Assembly (NCBI RefSeq): GCF_009498215.1
Contig: NZ_CP043498.1
Span: 1,860,001-1,924,000 of the forward strand
DNA length: 64,000 bases
Reading direction: 5' to 3'
DNA from: Rhizobium grahamii
Lineage (GTDB): Bacteria > Pseudomonadota > Alphaproteobacteria > Rhizobiales > Rhizobiaceae
Shown here: positions 22,625-31,624 of the stretch, piece by piece
How positions within the stretch are numbered: position 1 is the first letter of the stretch
Layout of the letters: each line of letters begins with the position of its first letter
Notes under the pieces: generated by a model
Database searches by the model: none
The model's input: the letters and a program-made list of their open reading frames with translations, nothing else
Told to the model about the DNA's origin: nothing
Program-made: the position numbers and the translations under genes

Positions 22625-24058
22625 TCAAAAATCGCGTTGCGTGTCGGCAAATGGCGGGAACTTGTCAAGGAGCGCGGCAACGATCTTGCCGAAACCGATA
22701 CCCAGTGACGATTTTACCATCAGCACGTCGCCCGACGCGACAGAGTTCAGTACATATTCCGTTAGTTCAGCGGTGTTCTCGTAGTGAACGACCTCTACGC
22801 TCTCGGGGAGCGATTCCTTCAGTGCAGCCATCTCCGGACCGGCAAGCCAGACGTGCTCGATGCCTGCCGCAAGCAGTGGTCCGGCCAAATCCGAATGGAC
22901 CTTCTGCGCGTAGTCGCCCATCTCAAGCATGTCGCCCAGCACAGCCACGCGACGACCGCCCGCCGTTGGGGCTGAGCTTGCAAGCACGGCGATCGCAGCC
23001 CTCATCGAAGCCGGGTTGGCGTTGTAGCTCTCGTCGATAACAGTGAAGGTGCCGTGGCCGGTCGTCAGCTTGTGACGGCGCCCCCTGCCCTTTTCCGGCT
23101 GCAGCGTTGCAAGTGCGCCGATGGCCTGCTGCATGTCCGCGCCGACGATGCTGACGACACCAAGCGCCGCCAGCGCATTCTCGGCGATGTGCCGGCCAGG
23201 AGCACCGATCGCGACTTCCTTGGTGTCGCCGTCGATCGTGATCCAAAGGGTAGAGCTCTGATCCGAGCCATTGAACTCGGCCAGGCGGAAGTCCGCCTTG
23301 GCATGCTGTCCGAAGGAATGGATATGCTGGATACCGCAGGCCTGTGCGGTGCGTTCCAGGAAATTGAACTGGTCATTGTCCCGGTTCAGCACGACCTGGC
23401 CGCCCGGCACCACGCCCTCGAAGATTTCGGCCTTCGCCGTCGCGATCTCGCGAATGCTCTTGAAGTTGCCGAGATGCGCGGGAGCGATCGTGGTGATGAC
23501 CGCGACATGCGGCTGGATCATCTTCACCAGCGGCCGTATCTCGTCGGGGTGGTTCATGCCGACCTCGAAGACGCCGAAATAGGTGTCGAGCGGCATACGG
23601 GCGAGCGTCAGCGGCACGCCCCAATGATTGTTGAAAGACGCCACGGAGGCATGCACCTTCCCCGACGGCGACAAGACGCGTCGCAGCATCTCCTTGGTCG
23701 TCGTCTTGCCGACCGAACCCGTCACGGCAATGATCTGGGCACGCGAACGGGCGCGCGACGCCTGTCCGAGCTTGCCGAGTGCAGCCAGCACGTCCTCGAC
23801 GACAATCATCGGAACGGTAAGCCGGCCCATGGCGGGCAGACGAGCTTCGCTGACGACAAGAAGCGCAGCGCCGTTCGCCATCGCCATCGAGGCATAGTCG
23901 TGACCATCGACGCGGTCGCCCTTGATGGCAAAGAACGCTTCGCCCGGCCCAATCGAGCGGCTGTCGATGGAAATTCCGGTGATGCCTTCAGGCAAGGTGC
24001 CGAATGGCCGCCCGGCCATCGCGGCAATCATGTCTTCCGTCGTCCAAAGCCAGCTCAC
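22625..24058 (-). CDS. murF: UDP-N-acetylmuramoyl-tripeptide--D-alanyl-D-alanine ligase MurF
   Basis: MurF joins D-Ala-D-Ala to the tripeptide precursor. Seen in 477 residues are the N-terminal [18 protein letters not shown], the ATP loop [15 protein letters not shown] near 110, [14 protein letters not shown], and the C-terminal [15 protein letters not shown] and LGDMLEMG. The start is a GTG at 24058 that overlaps the murE stop (GTGA, 4 bp). Its substrate depends on the ddl product, whose gene is frameshifted in this window. Confidence 0.97.
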   Translation of the reverse strand: MSWLWTTEDMIAAMAGRPFGTLPEGITGISIDSRSIGPGEAFFAIKGDRVDGHDYASMAMANGAALLVVSEARLPAMGRLTVPMIVVEDVLAALGKLGQASRARSRAQIIAVTGSVGKTTTKEMLRRVLSPSGKVHASVASFNNHWGVPLTLARMPLDTYFGVFEVGMNHPDEIRPLVKMIQPHVAVITTIAPAHLGNFKSIREIATAKAEIFEGVVPGGQVVLNRDNDQFNFLERTAQACGIQHIHSFGQHAKADFRLAEFNGSDQSSTLWITIDGDTKEVAIGAPGRHIAENALAALGVVSIVGADMQQAIGALATLQPEKGRGRRHKLTTGHGTFTVIDESYNANPASMRAAIAVLASSAPTAGGRRVAVLGDMLEMGDYAQKVHSDLAGPLLAAGIEHVWLAGPEMAALKESLPESVEVVHYENTAELTEYVLNSVASGDVLMVKSSLGIGFGKIVAALLDKFPPFADTQRDF

Positions 24059-25515
24059 GATTTCAGCTCCTCCAAAGCCTTACGCAATTCGGCATGATCC
24101 GAAAATGGCAGGGTGACGCTCCCGATCGTCTGCCCTTCCTCGTGCCCCTTGCCGGCAACGATCAGCGTGTCGCCCGACGTCAGCATGGCGACCGAGGCGC
24201 GAATTGCCTCGGCGCGGTCCGCGACCTCGGTTGCGCAACTTGCAGCAGCCATGATCTCGGCACGAATGGAAGCCGGCTCTTCGGAACGCGGATTATCGTC
24301 GGTGACGATCACCACATCGGCCAGACGGCAGGCGATCTCGCCCATGATCGGGCGCTTGCCGCGGTCGCGATCGCCGCCGCAACCGAACACCACAATCACC
24401 CGGCCCGTCGTGAACGGCCGAACGGATTCAAGCACGTTGGAAAGCGCGTCCGGCTTGTGCGCGTAATCGACATAGGCGAGCGCGCCGTCCCTTGTGTGGC
24501 CAACCAGCTCGAGCCGGCCCGATGCACCCTGCAGCTTTTCAAGCGCTGCCATGGCAACCTTGGTCGGCACGCCCGTCGACATCGCAAGGCCCGCGGCTAC
24601 GAGTGCATTGGCAACCTGGAAATCGCCGGCAAGCGGAATGTCGACCTCGAAGATTTCGCCATCGGCGTGAATCTCGGCGACCTGTTTGTGGCGGAAATGC
24701 TCGACGCGCTTCAGCGTCAGGTAGTCGCCCTTGCGGCCGACGGTGCGAACATCGTGCCCGGCCTCGCGCGCGGCCTTGATCGCCTGCTCCGACCAGGCAT
24801 CGTCCGCGAAGATTACCGCAGGAGCGCCTTTCGGAAGCAGCGTGTCGAACAGCCGCATCTTCGCGGCCATGTAGCTCTCGATCGTCGGATGGTAGTCCAT
24901 ATGATCGCGGCCGAGATTGGTGAAGGCCGCAGCCGCCAGCTTCACGCCATCAAGCCGGCACTGGTCGAGACCGTGGCTGGAAGCCTCCATCGAGGCATGG
25001 GTAACACCTTCGTCCGCGAGTTCCGCCAGCAGCTTATGCAGCGAAACCGGATCCGGCGTCGTCAGCGAGCCGTATTCGTTGCGCGTCGGAGATACGACGC
25101 CTGTGGTGCCGATCATCGCGGCCGGATGGCCAGCATGAGCCCAGATCTGCCGCGTGAACGAGGCGACGGATGTCTTCCCGGCAGTACCGGTTACGGCAAC
25201 CATCGTCTCCGGCTGCTTACCATAGAAGCGCGACGCCGCGATGGACAGGAAGCGACGCGGATCCTTGACAACGAGGACAGGGATCGAAGACTCGATGCCG
25301 TGGGAGGCAATTGCGACGACGGCGCCGCTCGTGGCTGCATCGGCAATGAAACCGGCTCCATCCGCTTTGGTCCCGGCAACGGCCACGAACACCATTCCGG
25401 GTTCGATCTTACGGCTGTCGGACGAAATGCCGGAAATAGCCAGCGCCCCGACGGAGCCAGCCAGTTGTTCTTCAAGTTCCGGAAACGCGTTCCCGGCGAT
25501 GTCTCTCAAGTTCAT
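24055..25515 (-). CDS. murE: UDP-MurNAc-L-Ala-D-Glu--2,6-diaminopimelate ligase MurE
   Basis: MurE adds the third residue of the stem peptide. The motif DDNPRSEEP marks the meso-diaminopimelate-specific form. The ATP loop is [11 protein letters not shown] at about 110-120. The start at 25515 ([17 protein letters not shown]) is chosen because it gives the usual rhizobial 486 residues; the longer frame to 25572 adds 19 basic residues of no family likeness. The gene overlaps murF by 4 bp and follows ftsI by 67 bp. Confidence 0.95.
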   Translation of the reverse strand: MNLRDIAGNAFPELEEQLAGSVGALAISGISSDSRKIEPGMVFVAVAGTKADGAGFIADAATSGAVVAIASHGIESSIPVLVVKDPRRFLSIAASRFYGKQPETMVAVTGTAGKTSVASFTRQIWAHAGHPAAMIGTTGVVSPTRNEYGSLTTPDPVSLHKLLAELADEGVTHASMEASSHGLDQCRLDGVKLAAAAFTNLGRDHMDYHPTIESYMAAKMRLFDTLLPKGAPAVIFADDAWSEQAIKAAREAGHDVRTVGRKGDYLTLKRVEHFRHKQVAEIHADGEIFEVDIPLAGDFQVANALVAAGLAMSTGVPTKVAMAALEKLQGASGRLELVGHTRDGALAYVDYAHKPDALSNVLESVRPFTTGRVIVVFGCGGDRDRGKRPIMGEIACRLADVVIVTDDNPRSEEPASIRAEIMAAASCATEVADRAEAIRASVAMLTSGDTLIVAGKGHEEGQTIGSVTLPFSDHAELRKALEELKS

Positions 25516-25582
25516 CGAATGTACTTTTCTCTCTCGAGCCGCCGCGCCCCCGTGGCGAATCGGCTTCGACATTCATTCAGCC

Positions 25583-27331
25583 TTAATAAGACACCAACAT
25601 GGCCGAGCCGTCGTCACCGAACTTGGGTTCCACACCGAGAATTGGCGCAGCGCGGGAAATGATGTTCTTCACCATCGGCGCGGCGGTATAGGCGGCGATG
25701 TTCTGCCCCTTCTCGCCGTTGTGCGGCTCGTCGCAGAAAGTCAGCACGATATACTTCGGATCGTCGATCGGAAACGCTGCCAGGAATGCGTTGAAGTTGA
25801 GGTTCGTCGCATAGCGGCCGTTGACGACCTTGTCGGCCGTGCCGGTCTTGCCGCCGACGTTGAAGCCGGGAACATCGGCGTTACGGCCGGAGCCCTTGAT
25901 GCCGTTCAGCTTGAAGAGATAGCGGACGTCGTCGCTGGTCGTCTTCTTGACGACAACTTCAGCAACTTCATCGGCCTGTTCGCGGTTGCGCGGCAGGAAG
26001 GTCGGCTCGATGAGCTTTCCACCGTTGACGAGCGCCGCGCCGGCAACCGCCGTCTGCAGCGGCGTCGTGGAAACACCGTGGCCGAACGAGATCGTCACCG
26101 AGTTGATCTTCTTCCAGACCTTCGGCTGGCTCGGCATCTTCACTTCAGGCAGCTCGGTCTTCATCTTGGTCAACAGACCGAGTTTGGTCAGGTAGTCCTT
26201 CTGAGCATCGATACCGACGATGTCGATGATCCGCGCCGTACCGACGTTCGACGAATACTGGAAGACTTCAGGCAGCGTCAGCCAGCGGCGCTGGCCGTGG
26301 AAATCGTGGATGGTGAAGCCGCCGATGCGCAGAGGCTGCGTCGCGTCGAAGCTGTCGGTGAGCTTCACCTTGCCGGTATCGAGCGCCATGGCGAGCGAGA
26401 ACGTCTTGAAGGTCGAGCCCATTTCGAACGTGCCGTTCGACATACGGTTCAGCCAGCCTTCCTTCGCGCCTTCCAGAGGATTGTTCGGATCGAAATCGGG
26501 CGCAGAGGCCATGGCGAGAACTTCGCCGGTGTGGACGTCGAGCACCACGGCGCCCGCGCCCTTGGCTTCATAATTCGTGACCGCATTCGCCACGACGTCG
26601 CGAACGATGTTCTGAACGCGGACGTCGATGGAAAGACGGACCGGCTCAAGCGGCTGGTCGCTGGTCATGCCGACAGAGGCAAGATCGGCAAGCCCCTGAT
26701 CGTCGATGTACTTTTCCATGCCCGCAACGCCGCGGTTGTCGATGTTGACGTAGCCGAGAATATGCGCGGCCGTCGAGCCACCAGGGTAGAAGCGGCGCTT
26801 CTCCGGACGGAAGCCGATACCCGGAATACCGAGTGCCAGGATCTGGCTTTGCTGCTTCGGCGTCAGCTGGCGGCGCAGCCAGGCAAAGTGCGAGGTCCTG
26901 TTGGCAAGCTTCTTGTAGGTGCCCTTCATGTCGAGATCAGGCAGAACCGTCGACAGCTTCTCAACGGCTTCGTCGGCGTCGACGACCTTGTTCGGCTCGG
27001 CAAACAGCGAAACAGTGCGAATGTCCGTCGCCATCACCTCGCCATTGCGATCGAGGATATCCGGGCGAGACGCCATCAGACGATCCGGCGGCAGAATGCT
27101 CGAGACGACATCGGGATCACGCAGCGCGTATTCCACAAGGCGCCCACCGATGACGGCATAGACACCGAGGAAACCGATAATCAGAAGACCGACGCGGCTC
27201 TTGGCCTGTCCGGAGCGCTTCTTGCGCGAACCCTGGATGGAAACCTGCTGCGGTCCGCCCGAACGGCTATAGCCACCTGCGGAGAAGTGGGCCTGGCTCT
27301 TCGAAACCATGATACGTGAAAGAAAGGACAT
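25583..27331 (-). CDS. ftsI: Division transpeptidase FtsI (PBP3)
   Basis: This class B penicillin-binding protein crosslinks septal peptidoglycan. One membrane span (about 47-65) follows a basic cytoplasmic N-end. The PBP dimer domain precedes the transpeptidase domain with S306-T-F-K309, S360-S-N362 and K494-T-G496 (KTGTAD). Length is 582 residues. It starts 2 bp after the ftsL stop, and FtsI acts with FtsW encoded in the same run. Confidence 0.98.
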   Translation of the reverse strand: MSFLSRIMVSKSQAHFSAGGYSRSGGPQQVSIQGSRKKRSGQAKSRVGLLIIGFLGVYAVIGGRLVEYALRDPDVVSSILPPDRLMASRPDILDRNGEVMATDIRTVSLFAEPNKVVDADEAVEKLSTVLPDLDMKGTYKKLANRTSHFAWLRRQLTPKQQSQILALGIPGIGFRPEKRRFYPGGSTAAHILGYVNIDNRGVAGMEKYIDDQGLADLASVGMTSDQPLEPVRLSIDVRVQNIVRDVVANAVTNYEAKGAGAVVLDVHTGEVLAMASAPDFDPNNPLEGAKEGWLNRMSNGTFEMGSTFKTFSLAMALDTGKVKLTDSFDATQPLRIGGFTIHDFHGQRRWLTLPEVFQYSSNVGTARIIDIVGIDAQKDYLTKLGLLTKMKTELPEVKMPSQPKVWKKINSVTISFGHGVSTTPLQTAVAGAALVNGGKLIEPTFLPRNREQADEVAEVVVKKTTSDDVRYLFKLNGIKGSGRNADVPGFNVGGKTGTADKVVNGRYATNLNFNAFLAAFPIDDPKYIVLTFCDEPHNGEKGQNIAAYTAAPMVKNIISRAAPILGVEPKFGDDGSAMLVSY

Positions 27332-27333
27332 CT

Positions 27334-27741
27334 CTACTCCACAGATCCGGTTGCCATGAGATCCTCATCCTCGGCTTCGGGCGCAGCCGGAACGGGCTTC
27401 GCCTTTTTAGCGGAGCCAGCTTTTGCTTCGGTAATATCGGGAACGGGAATCTGCGACTTCAGCATCGGCAGCTCGCGTGCATGAACCAGCGAGGTCGAAG
27501 GCGTCGGCGCCAGCTGAAGCTCGCCGTTATAATTGTTGACGAGGCGTTCCAGACGGTTCGGCTGGGAAAGCAGAGCCCAGTCGGCCTTCAACAGGTCGAT
27601 CGTATCCTTCTCGAGCTTGATTTCGGCCTCGAGGCGATGAACCTCTTCCAGCTTCAGTTCAGCGCGGTGCTTGATCGTGTAGGTGACAGCCGCCGCTGCG
27701 GTCATCACTCCAACAAGGACAAGGTCGAAGGTTCTTAGCAT
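27334..27741 (-). CDS. ftsL: FtsL-like cell division protein
   Basis: This small bitopic protein of 135 residues starts MLRTFDLVLVGVMTAAAAVTY, a single span at the N-terminus. A leucine-zipper-like coiled coil (KLEEVHRLEAEIKLEKDTID) and a low-complexity C-end rich in Ala, Lys and Pro follow. Sequence likeness in FtsL is weak, so the name rests mainly on position between rsmH and ftsI, topology and size. It would link the FtsQ-B-L complex to FtsWI. The start at 27741 lies 1 bp from the rsmH stop. Confidence 0.85.
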   Translation of the reverse strand: MLRTFDLVLVGVMTAAAAVTYTIKHRAELKLEEVHRLEAEIKLEKDTIDLLKADWALLSQPNRLERLVNNYNGELQLAPTPSTSLVHARELPMLKSQIPVPDITEAKAGSAKKAKPVPAAPEAEDEDLMATGSVE

Positions 27742-27742
27742 A

Positions 27743-28768
27743 TCAGGCTCCGAGCTTCCCGAGGCTTGCAAGGCTGGGCAATCCGAAAATCGAAAGATCG
27801 GCCGGTTCGGCCGGCGCGTCGGTCCGGCGTCCGGCGCGCAGCTTCGCGGAGCGGGCACGCGGATTCGCCTCGGCCTCGGCTTCGCTCGCAGAAACCATGG
27901 ACTTGCCAACGGTCTCGAACGTGGCGGCGCGCTCGTGCGCGATTGGCAGATGCCGGGAACCCGACGCCTTGCCTGCGCGGTCGCTGAAGAACTTCTTGAC
28001 GATACGATCTTCGAGCGAGTGGAATGTCACCACGACCAGCCGGCCACCCGGCTTCAAGGCACGCTCGGCAGCGAAGAGCGCCTGAGCGAGTTCACCCAGC
28101 TCGTCGTTGACGAAAATACGAAGCGCCTGAAAAACGCGGGTCGCAGGATGGATCTTGTCCTTCATCTTGCGAGGCGTGACGAGCTCGATCAGGCCGGCAA
28201 GGTCCCGCGTCGTCTCGAACGGCTTCTCAAGGCGACGCTTCTCGATCGCGTGAGCGATCCGGGGAGACTGGCTCTCCTCGCCGAGAAAATGAAAAATGCG
28301 AATGAGATCAGCCACCTTGGCGCGATTGACGACATCGGCCGCGGAGACACCTGCGGCGGACATCCGCATGTCGAGCGGGCCATTCTTCTGAAAGGAAAAA
28401 CCACGCTCGGCTTCGTCGATCTGCATCGACGAGACGCCGATATCCAGCACCACGCCATCGAGGCCCGAAATAGGCGCATGTTCGGCGAGCTGCGAAAACT
28501 GGGAATGAACCAGAGCAAGGCGACCGCCCCAAGCAGCCACCATCGCGCTACCGGCAGCGATAGCAGTCGGATCGCGATCGAGAGCAATCACATCGGCGCC
28601 TGCCGAGAGGATTGCCGACGTGTAACCGCCAGCACCAAAGGTGCCATCGAGAATAACCTTGCCGGCAGCCGGCTCGAGCGCCGCAAGCACCTCGGCAAGA
28701 AGGACTGGAATGTGGCGAACCGGTCCGCCACCGGCATCAGATGAACCTCCGCCAGGATTCGCCACCAT
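27743..28768 (-). CDS. rsmH: 16S rRNA (cytosine(1402)-N(4))-methyltransferase RsmH
   Basis: RsmH (MraW) methylates C1402 of 16S rRNA with S-adenosylmethionine. The start at 28768 has AAGGGGAC upstream and gives 341 residues. [13 protein letters not shown] opens the protein, the SAM loop is [14 protein letters not shown], the next acidic loop is [11 protein letters not shown], and the C-terminal [19 protein letters not shown] is diagnostic. It follows mraZ by 14 bp. Confidence 0.97.
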   Translation of the reverse strand: MVANPGGGSSDAGGGPVRHIPVLLAEVLAALEPAAGKVILDGTFGAGGYTSAILSAGADVIALDRDPTAIAAGSAMVAAWGGRLALVHSQFSQLAEHAPISGLDGVVLDIGVSSMQIDEAERGFSFQKNGPLDMRMSAAGVSAADVVNRAKVADLIRIFHFLGEESQSPRIAHAIEKRRLEKPFETTRDLAGLIELVTPRKMKDKIHPATRVFQALRIFVNDELGELAQALFAAERALKPGGRLVVVTFHSLEDRIVKKFFSDRAGKASGSRHLPIAHERAATFETVGKSMVSASEAEAEANPRARSAKLRAGRRTDAPAEPADLSIFGLPSLASLGKLGA

Positions 28769-28782
28769 TCCGTCCCCTTGTC

Positions 28783-29223
28783 CTATCCGGGACGCCCGCC
28801 AATCGGCCTGCGACCCTCTCGTGCAATTGCCTGAGCAGCCAGAAACGCTTCGGGCTGCCACAGCTGAAAATGATCCGCCCGACCGACGAAGGCCACCTCG
28901 TCCGTGATACCGGTAAAGTCCCGAACGAAGTTCGTGACCAGCAACCGCCCTTCCGCATCGAGCTTCATGAAGACGCCGCCCCCATGAACAAGAAGCGACA
29001 TCCGGTTCGACTCCGGCGAGAACGGATCCTCGGACGCAATCTGCCGCTCGAACCGCTCCAGCAAGTCCGAACCGCCGATACTGATCGCCGGAAACACAAA
29101 ATCCTGGAAACAGTACAGCTCCTGGATATTGCGTTGCGCTAGCACGGAACGAAACGCCGCAGGCACGGAAACCCTGCCCTTGGAATCGATCCGGTTGGTC
29201 GCATGCGAAAGGAAGCGGCTCAT
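28783..29223 (-). CDS. mraZ: Transcriptional regulator MraZ
   Basis: MraZ is a DNA-binding protein with two AbrB-like repeats, known in E. coli to repress its own dcw promoter. The first repeat begins [16 protein letters not shown] and the second [19 protein letters not shown], both with the family D-x-K/E-GR-hinge. The start at 29223 gives 146 residues; ATG at 29235 is an alternative. It is the first gene of the leftward dcw run. Four TGGGN repeats about 180 bp upstream are its probable operator. Confidence 0.95.
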   Translation of the reverse strand: MSRFLSHATNRIDSKGRVSVPAAFRSVLAQRNIQELYCFQDFVFPAISIGGSDLLERFERQIASEDPFSPESNRMSLLVHGGGVFMKLDAEGRLLVTNFVRDFTGITDEVAFVGRADHFQLWQPEAFLAAQAIAREGRRPIGGRPG

Positions 29224-29779
29224 GACACGAAACATCCGTTTCCGAAAGAACCCCAGCAAAATTCAGATGCCCGGGACTCCCAACTTCAGACACAGCTTCG
29301 CAAGCCGAGCGAAGTAAACTTCGCCCAACATCCCCACGGAGGGAGACGCCTCTACTTTGCGATGAACGGGCGTCAAATCGCCCTTGTGCAGTGCCTAATT
29401 GGGATAACATGGGTCCATATGGGCGTCAATGGGAAACGCCCTTCTCGCGATGAGCGCACATCGGAAATTTATAAGCTGTTAAGTTTAACAAACGGTTAGG
29501 ATCGGCTCTCGACGTCCCTTATCGACCGGCTGAAACCCCAGGGGAAAAGACGGCTTCTGCTTGAAAAGATGCATCTACAAACGCGCCCGCAGGCGCTTCT
29601 ACGCCAATTGGACGAAGGCCTTCATGAGCCGGATTGGTTCCCATCATTAAGTGGAAGCCACTAAAGGCTACGCCGGAGAACCCTCACGGATGAAACATAG
29701 TATTTTAGCCAATTGAAATATTAAAGAGCAGAATTATATGGTCGCGGAGAACAAACAGAGAAGCCACGGAGTATCTCCC
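29224..29779. promoter_or_regulatory. 556-bp intergenic region carrying the dcw promoter
   Basis: This gap separates leftward mraZ from a rightward small gene. It holds the MraZ-type repeats (29400-29434), the repeated word GGGCGTCAA at 29368 and 29421, two short inverted repeats built on it (GGGCG/CGCCC at 29368-29383, GGGCGT/ACGCCC at 29421-29441) and the palindrome TGTTAAGTTTAACA at 29477-29490. No coding sequence is supported in it. Confidence 0.6.
29400..29434. promoter_or_regulatory. Candidate MraZ operator: four TGGGN repeats
   Basis: TGGGA (29400), TGGGT (29410), TGGGC (29420) and TGGGA (29430) are each separated by exactly 5 bp. TGGGN direct repeats with 5-bp spacers are the known E. 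coli MraZ target. They read TGGGN on the plus strand, that is, opposite to mraZ transcription. Confidence 0.8.
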
Positions 29780-29977
29780 ATGACAAACTTCACGTTGAAG
29801 GGAATTCTATATGGGCTAAAGCAAAGACCCGGCGCCCCGGTTTCTCTGGCGAAGCAAGGAATGACCGCGGAAATTCAATGCATTTCCTGCGGAAAGACAT
29901 TCAAGCGCTGGTCTATGCTTTCATCAAGCATCACGGTTTGCGACGAATGTCTGCCTAACAAGCAGACCGCTCACTGA
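29780..29977 (+). CDS. Small hypothetical protein with a zinc-ribbon-like C-x2-C pair
   Basis: I do not recognise this protein. It has 65 residues from the ATG at 29780, which has a GGAG Shine-Dalgarno 8 bp upstream; an ATG at 29738 would add 14 residues. The C-terminal half holds two cysteine pairs, CISC and, after about 20 residues, CDEC, the spacing of a small zinc ribbon. The start MTNFTLKGILYGLKQRPG is basic. Its AT content is higher than that of its neighbours. Metal or nucleic-acid binding is only a guess. Confidence 0.5.
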   Translation: MTNFTLKGILYGLKQRPGAPVSLAKQGMTAEIQCISCGKTFKRWSMLSSSITVCDECLPNKQTAH

Positions 29978-29997
29978 ACCGAGCATTAGGAAAAAAT

Positions 29998-30400
29998 CGC
30001 CAGTTGGCCTGTAAGCCGGGTTCTGTATGGCTCCGGCCGAAACCGGAACGTGGCAGCCATTCCTCTGGGACGACGTTTACACGCCGCCTCACGCAACCCA
30101 CCCGGATGACTGGCCTAGAAACCGGCCGGCAAACTTTCGCTTACCGCGTCATCCCTATTCGGTCTTGCTCCCGGTGGGGTTTACCTTGCCATCGCCGTTA
30201 CCGGAAATGCGGTGGGCTCTTACCCCACCCTTTCACCCTTACCGACGCCAGGCGTCGGCGGTTTGCTTTCTGTGGCACTTTCCCTGAGGTCACCCTCGCC
30301 GGACGTTATCCGGCACCGTGTTTCCATGGAGCCCGGACTTTCCTCACCCTACCGCCTTTCGGCATTGGTAAAGCGCGGCTGCCCGGCCAACTGACAACGC
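29998..30400 (-). ncRNA. rnpB: RNase P RNA (class A)
   Basis: This is the catalytic RNA of RNase P, which matures tRNA 5' ends. On the minus strand the conserved 5' core GAGGAAAGTCCGGGC is at 30331-30345 and the 3' core ACAGAACCCGGCTTAC at 30011-30026. CAGTTGGCC (30385-30393) and GGCCAACTG (30001-30009) form helix P1 and fix both ends to within a few bases. Six T at 29992-29997 follow P1 and probably end transcription. Length of about 400 nt fits alphaproteobacteria. Confidence 0.95.
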
Positions 30401-30448
30401 TCCCTTAACGGAGAGCGTTTGCGAATGCCACCGAAATTCCGCAGGCAA

Positions 30449-31624
30449 CTACCGGAAATATGGGCGAAAGTCGGTCGCATAGCCCTGATCGCCGATTTCG
30501 CCGCGCAGAAGCAGCTCCGCACCCAATCTGCCAAGCTCATCGGAACTCTTGGCGGAAGTACCGGCGCAGCCGGTGAGAACAGCAATCGCAGGCGACGCCG
30601 TGTAACCGATCATCGGAAGCCCGCTCGGCGTATGCGAGACAACGCACGATGCCGTCGACACCGAGCGTGGTCGCAGCCTCGGAACGAGATCGGCTACGAT
30701 CCGGGCGAGATGGTCGCGCGCGACCTCGCGTTCGTCCGTTCGGAACCAGTTCCGCAGTTCACGATCGCTGCGCAGCACATGATCATCAGGATCGCCACCG
30801 ATCTTCAGATAGAGCTTACCGTCAGGATAGCGGATTGATGGGAGAAGATAGATGTCGATCCCTGGCGCTTCGAGAATGAGGGACGGCATTCCCGCAAAAA
30901 GCGCAGCGTCCTCCTCGCTGACCTCGAACAAAGCAACGGTCCGCCCCTTAACCGACATATCAACAGACGGCCGCAACAGATTCTCGGAAATGGAAAACCC
31001 GCCGGCGGCGAGCAAAACCTTCTCGGCCGTCAATCGGCTGCCCCCCGCAGTCTCGACGACAGCTCCCCCACTCTGCTCATTGATGGAAACGACGTGGTCC
31101 CGCACGATGGAAGCGCCCGCCCTCTCGGCCAGCAGCGACTGTGCTTTCACGAGCTTGCGAGGGCTAATGTAACCTGCCCCGCGCCCCTCGAATATCCCGC
31201 ATGTCAGATCGGGAAACGCAAACTGAGGAAACCGCGATGCCATGGCCGCGGGGTCGAGCATTGCCGTCTCGACGCCCAGCCGCTCCGCCGCCTGCCGTGT
31301 CCTTGCAAGATAGTCGCTCCCCTCGGAAGCTGCGATCATGCAACCCGCTTCGGTATAGAAGTCGATGCCGCTTTCTTTGGCGATCTCGTCATAGCGGGCA
31401 ATCGAGCGGTTGGCGAGCAAAGCCCATGTCGGATCCCTATCGATGGAACGGGTGATCCGGCCCTCGTCGTAATGACTGGCAAACACTCCGTCATGGCGCT
31501 TGTGATCGACAGGCTCGTCAGGCCCGATCACTGACACGCCATCCGCCTGCCGCGCCAGATGTCTTGCAGCCGCAGCGCCCATCATGCCGCGCCCGACGAC
31601 GAGATATTTGAAATCAACGGCCAT
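30449..31624 (-). CDS. FAD-dependent amine/amino-acid oxidase (DAO family), copy B
   Basis: This is a flavoprotein of 391 residues resembling monomeric sarcosine oxidase or N-methyl-amino-acid oxidase. The N-terminal ADP-binding motif is VVGRGMMGAAAARHL, with the second glycine of the usual GxGxxG kept. ASHYDEGRITRS resembles the segment near covalent FAD in this family, and a C-terminal GCAGTSAKSSDELGRL closes the FAD site. The substrate is unknown. It overlaps its upstream paralogue by 11 bp; the two start almost identically (MAVDFK, GRGMMGAAAARHL), so they arose by tandem duplication. Confidence 0.85.
   Translation of the reverse strand: MAVDFKYLVVGRGMMGAAAARHLARQADGVSVIGPDEPVDHKRHDGVFASHYDEGRITRSIDRDPTWALLANRSIARYDEIAKESGIDFYTEAGCMIAASEGSDYLARTRQAAERLGVETAMLDPAAMASRFPQFAFPDLTCGIFEGRGAGYISPRKLVKAQSLLAERAGASIVRDHVVSINEQSGGAVVETAGGSRLTAEKVLLAAGGFSISENLLRPSVDMSVKGRTVALFEVSEEDAALFAGMPSLILEAPGIDIYLLPSIRYPDGKLYLKIGGDPDDHVLRSDRELRNWFRTDEREVARDHLARIVADLVPRLRPRSVSTASCVVSHTPSGLPMIGYTASPAIAVLTGCAGTSAKSSDELGRLGAELLLRGEIGDQGYATDFRPYFR

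Noticed and set aside
21052..23040. 662-codon plus-strand frame
   Set aside because: Antisense to murD, mraY and murF; it crosses three real genes and has no family likeness.
25241..27319. 692-codon plus-strand frame
   Set aside because: Antisense to murE and ftsI; shadow of the GC-rich coding strand.
30004..30408. Plus-strand frame of 134 codons
   Set aside because: It is the complement of RNase P RNA; the conserved rnpB core and the P1 helix explain the sequence.
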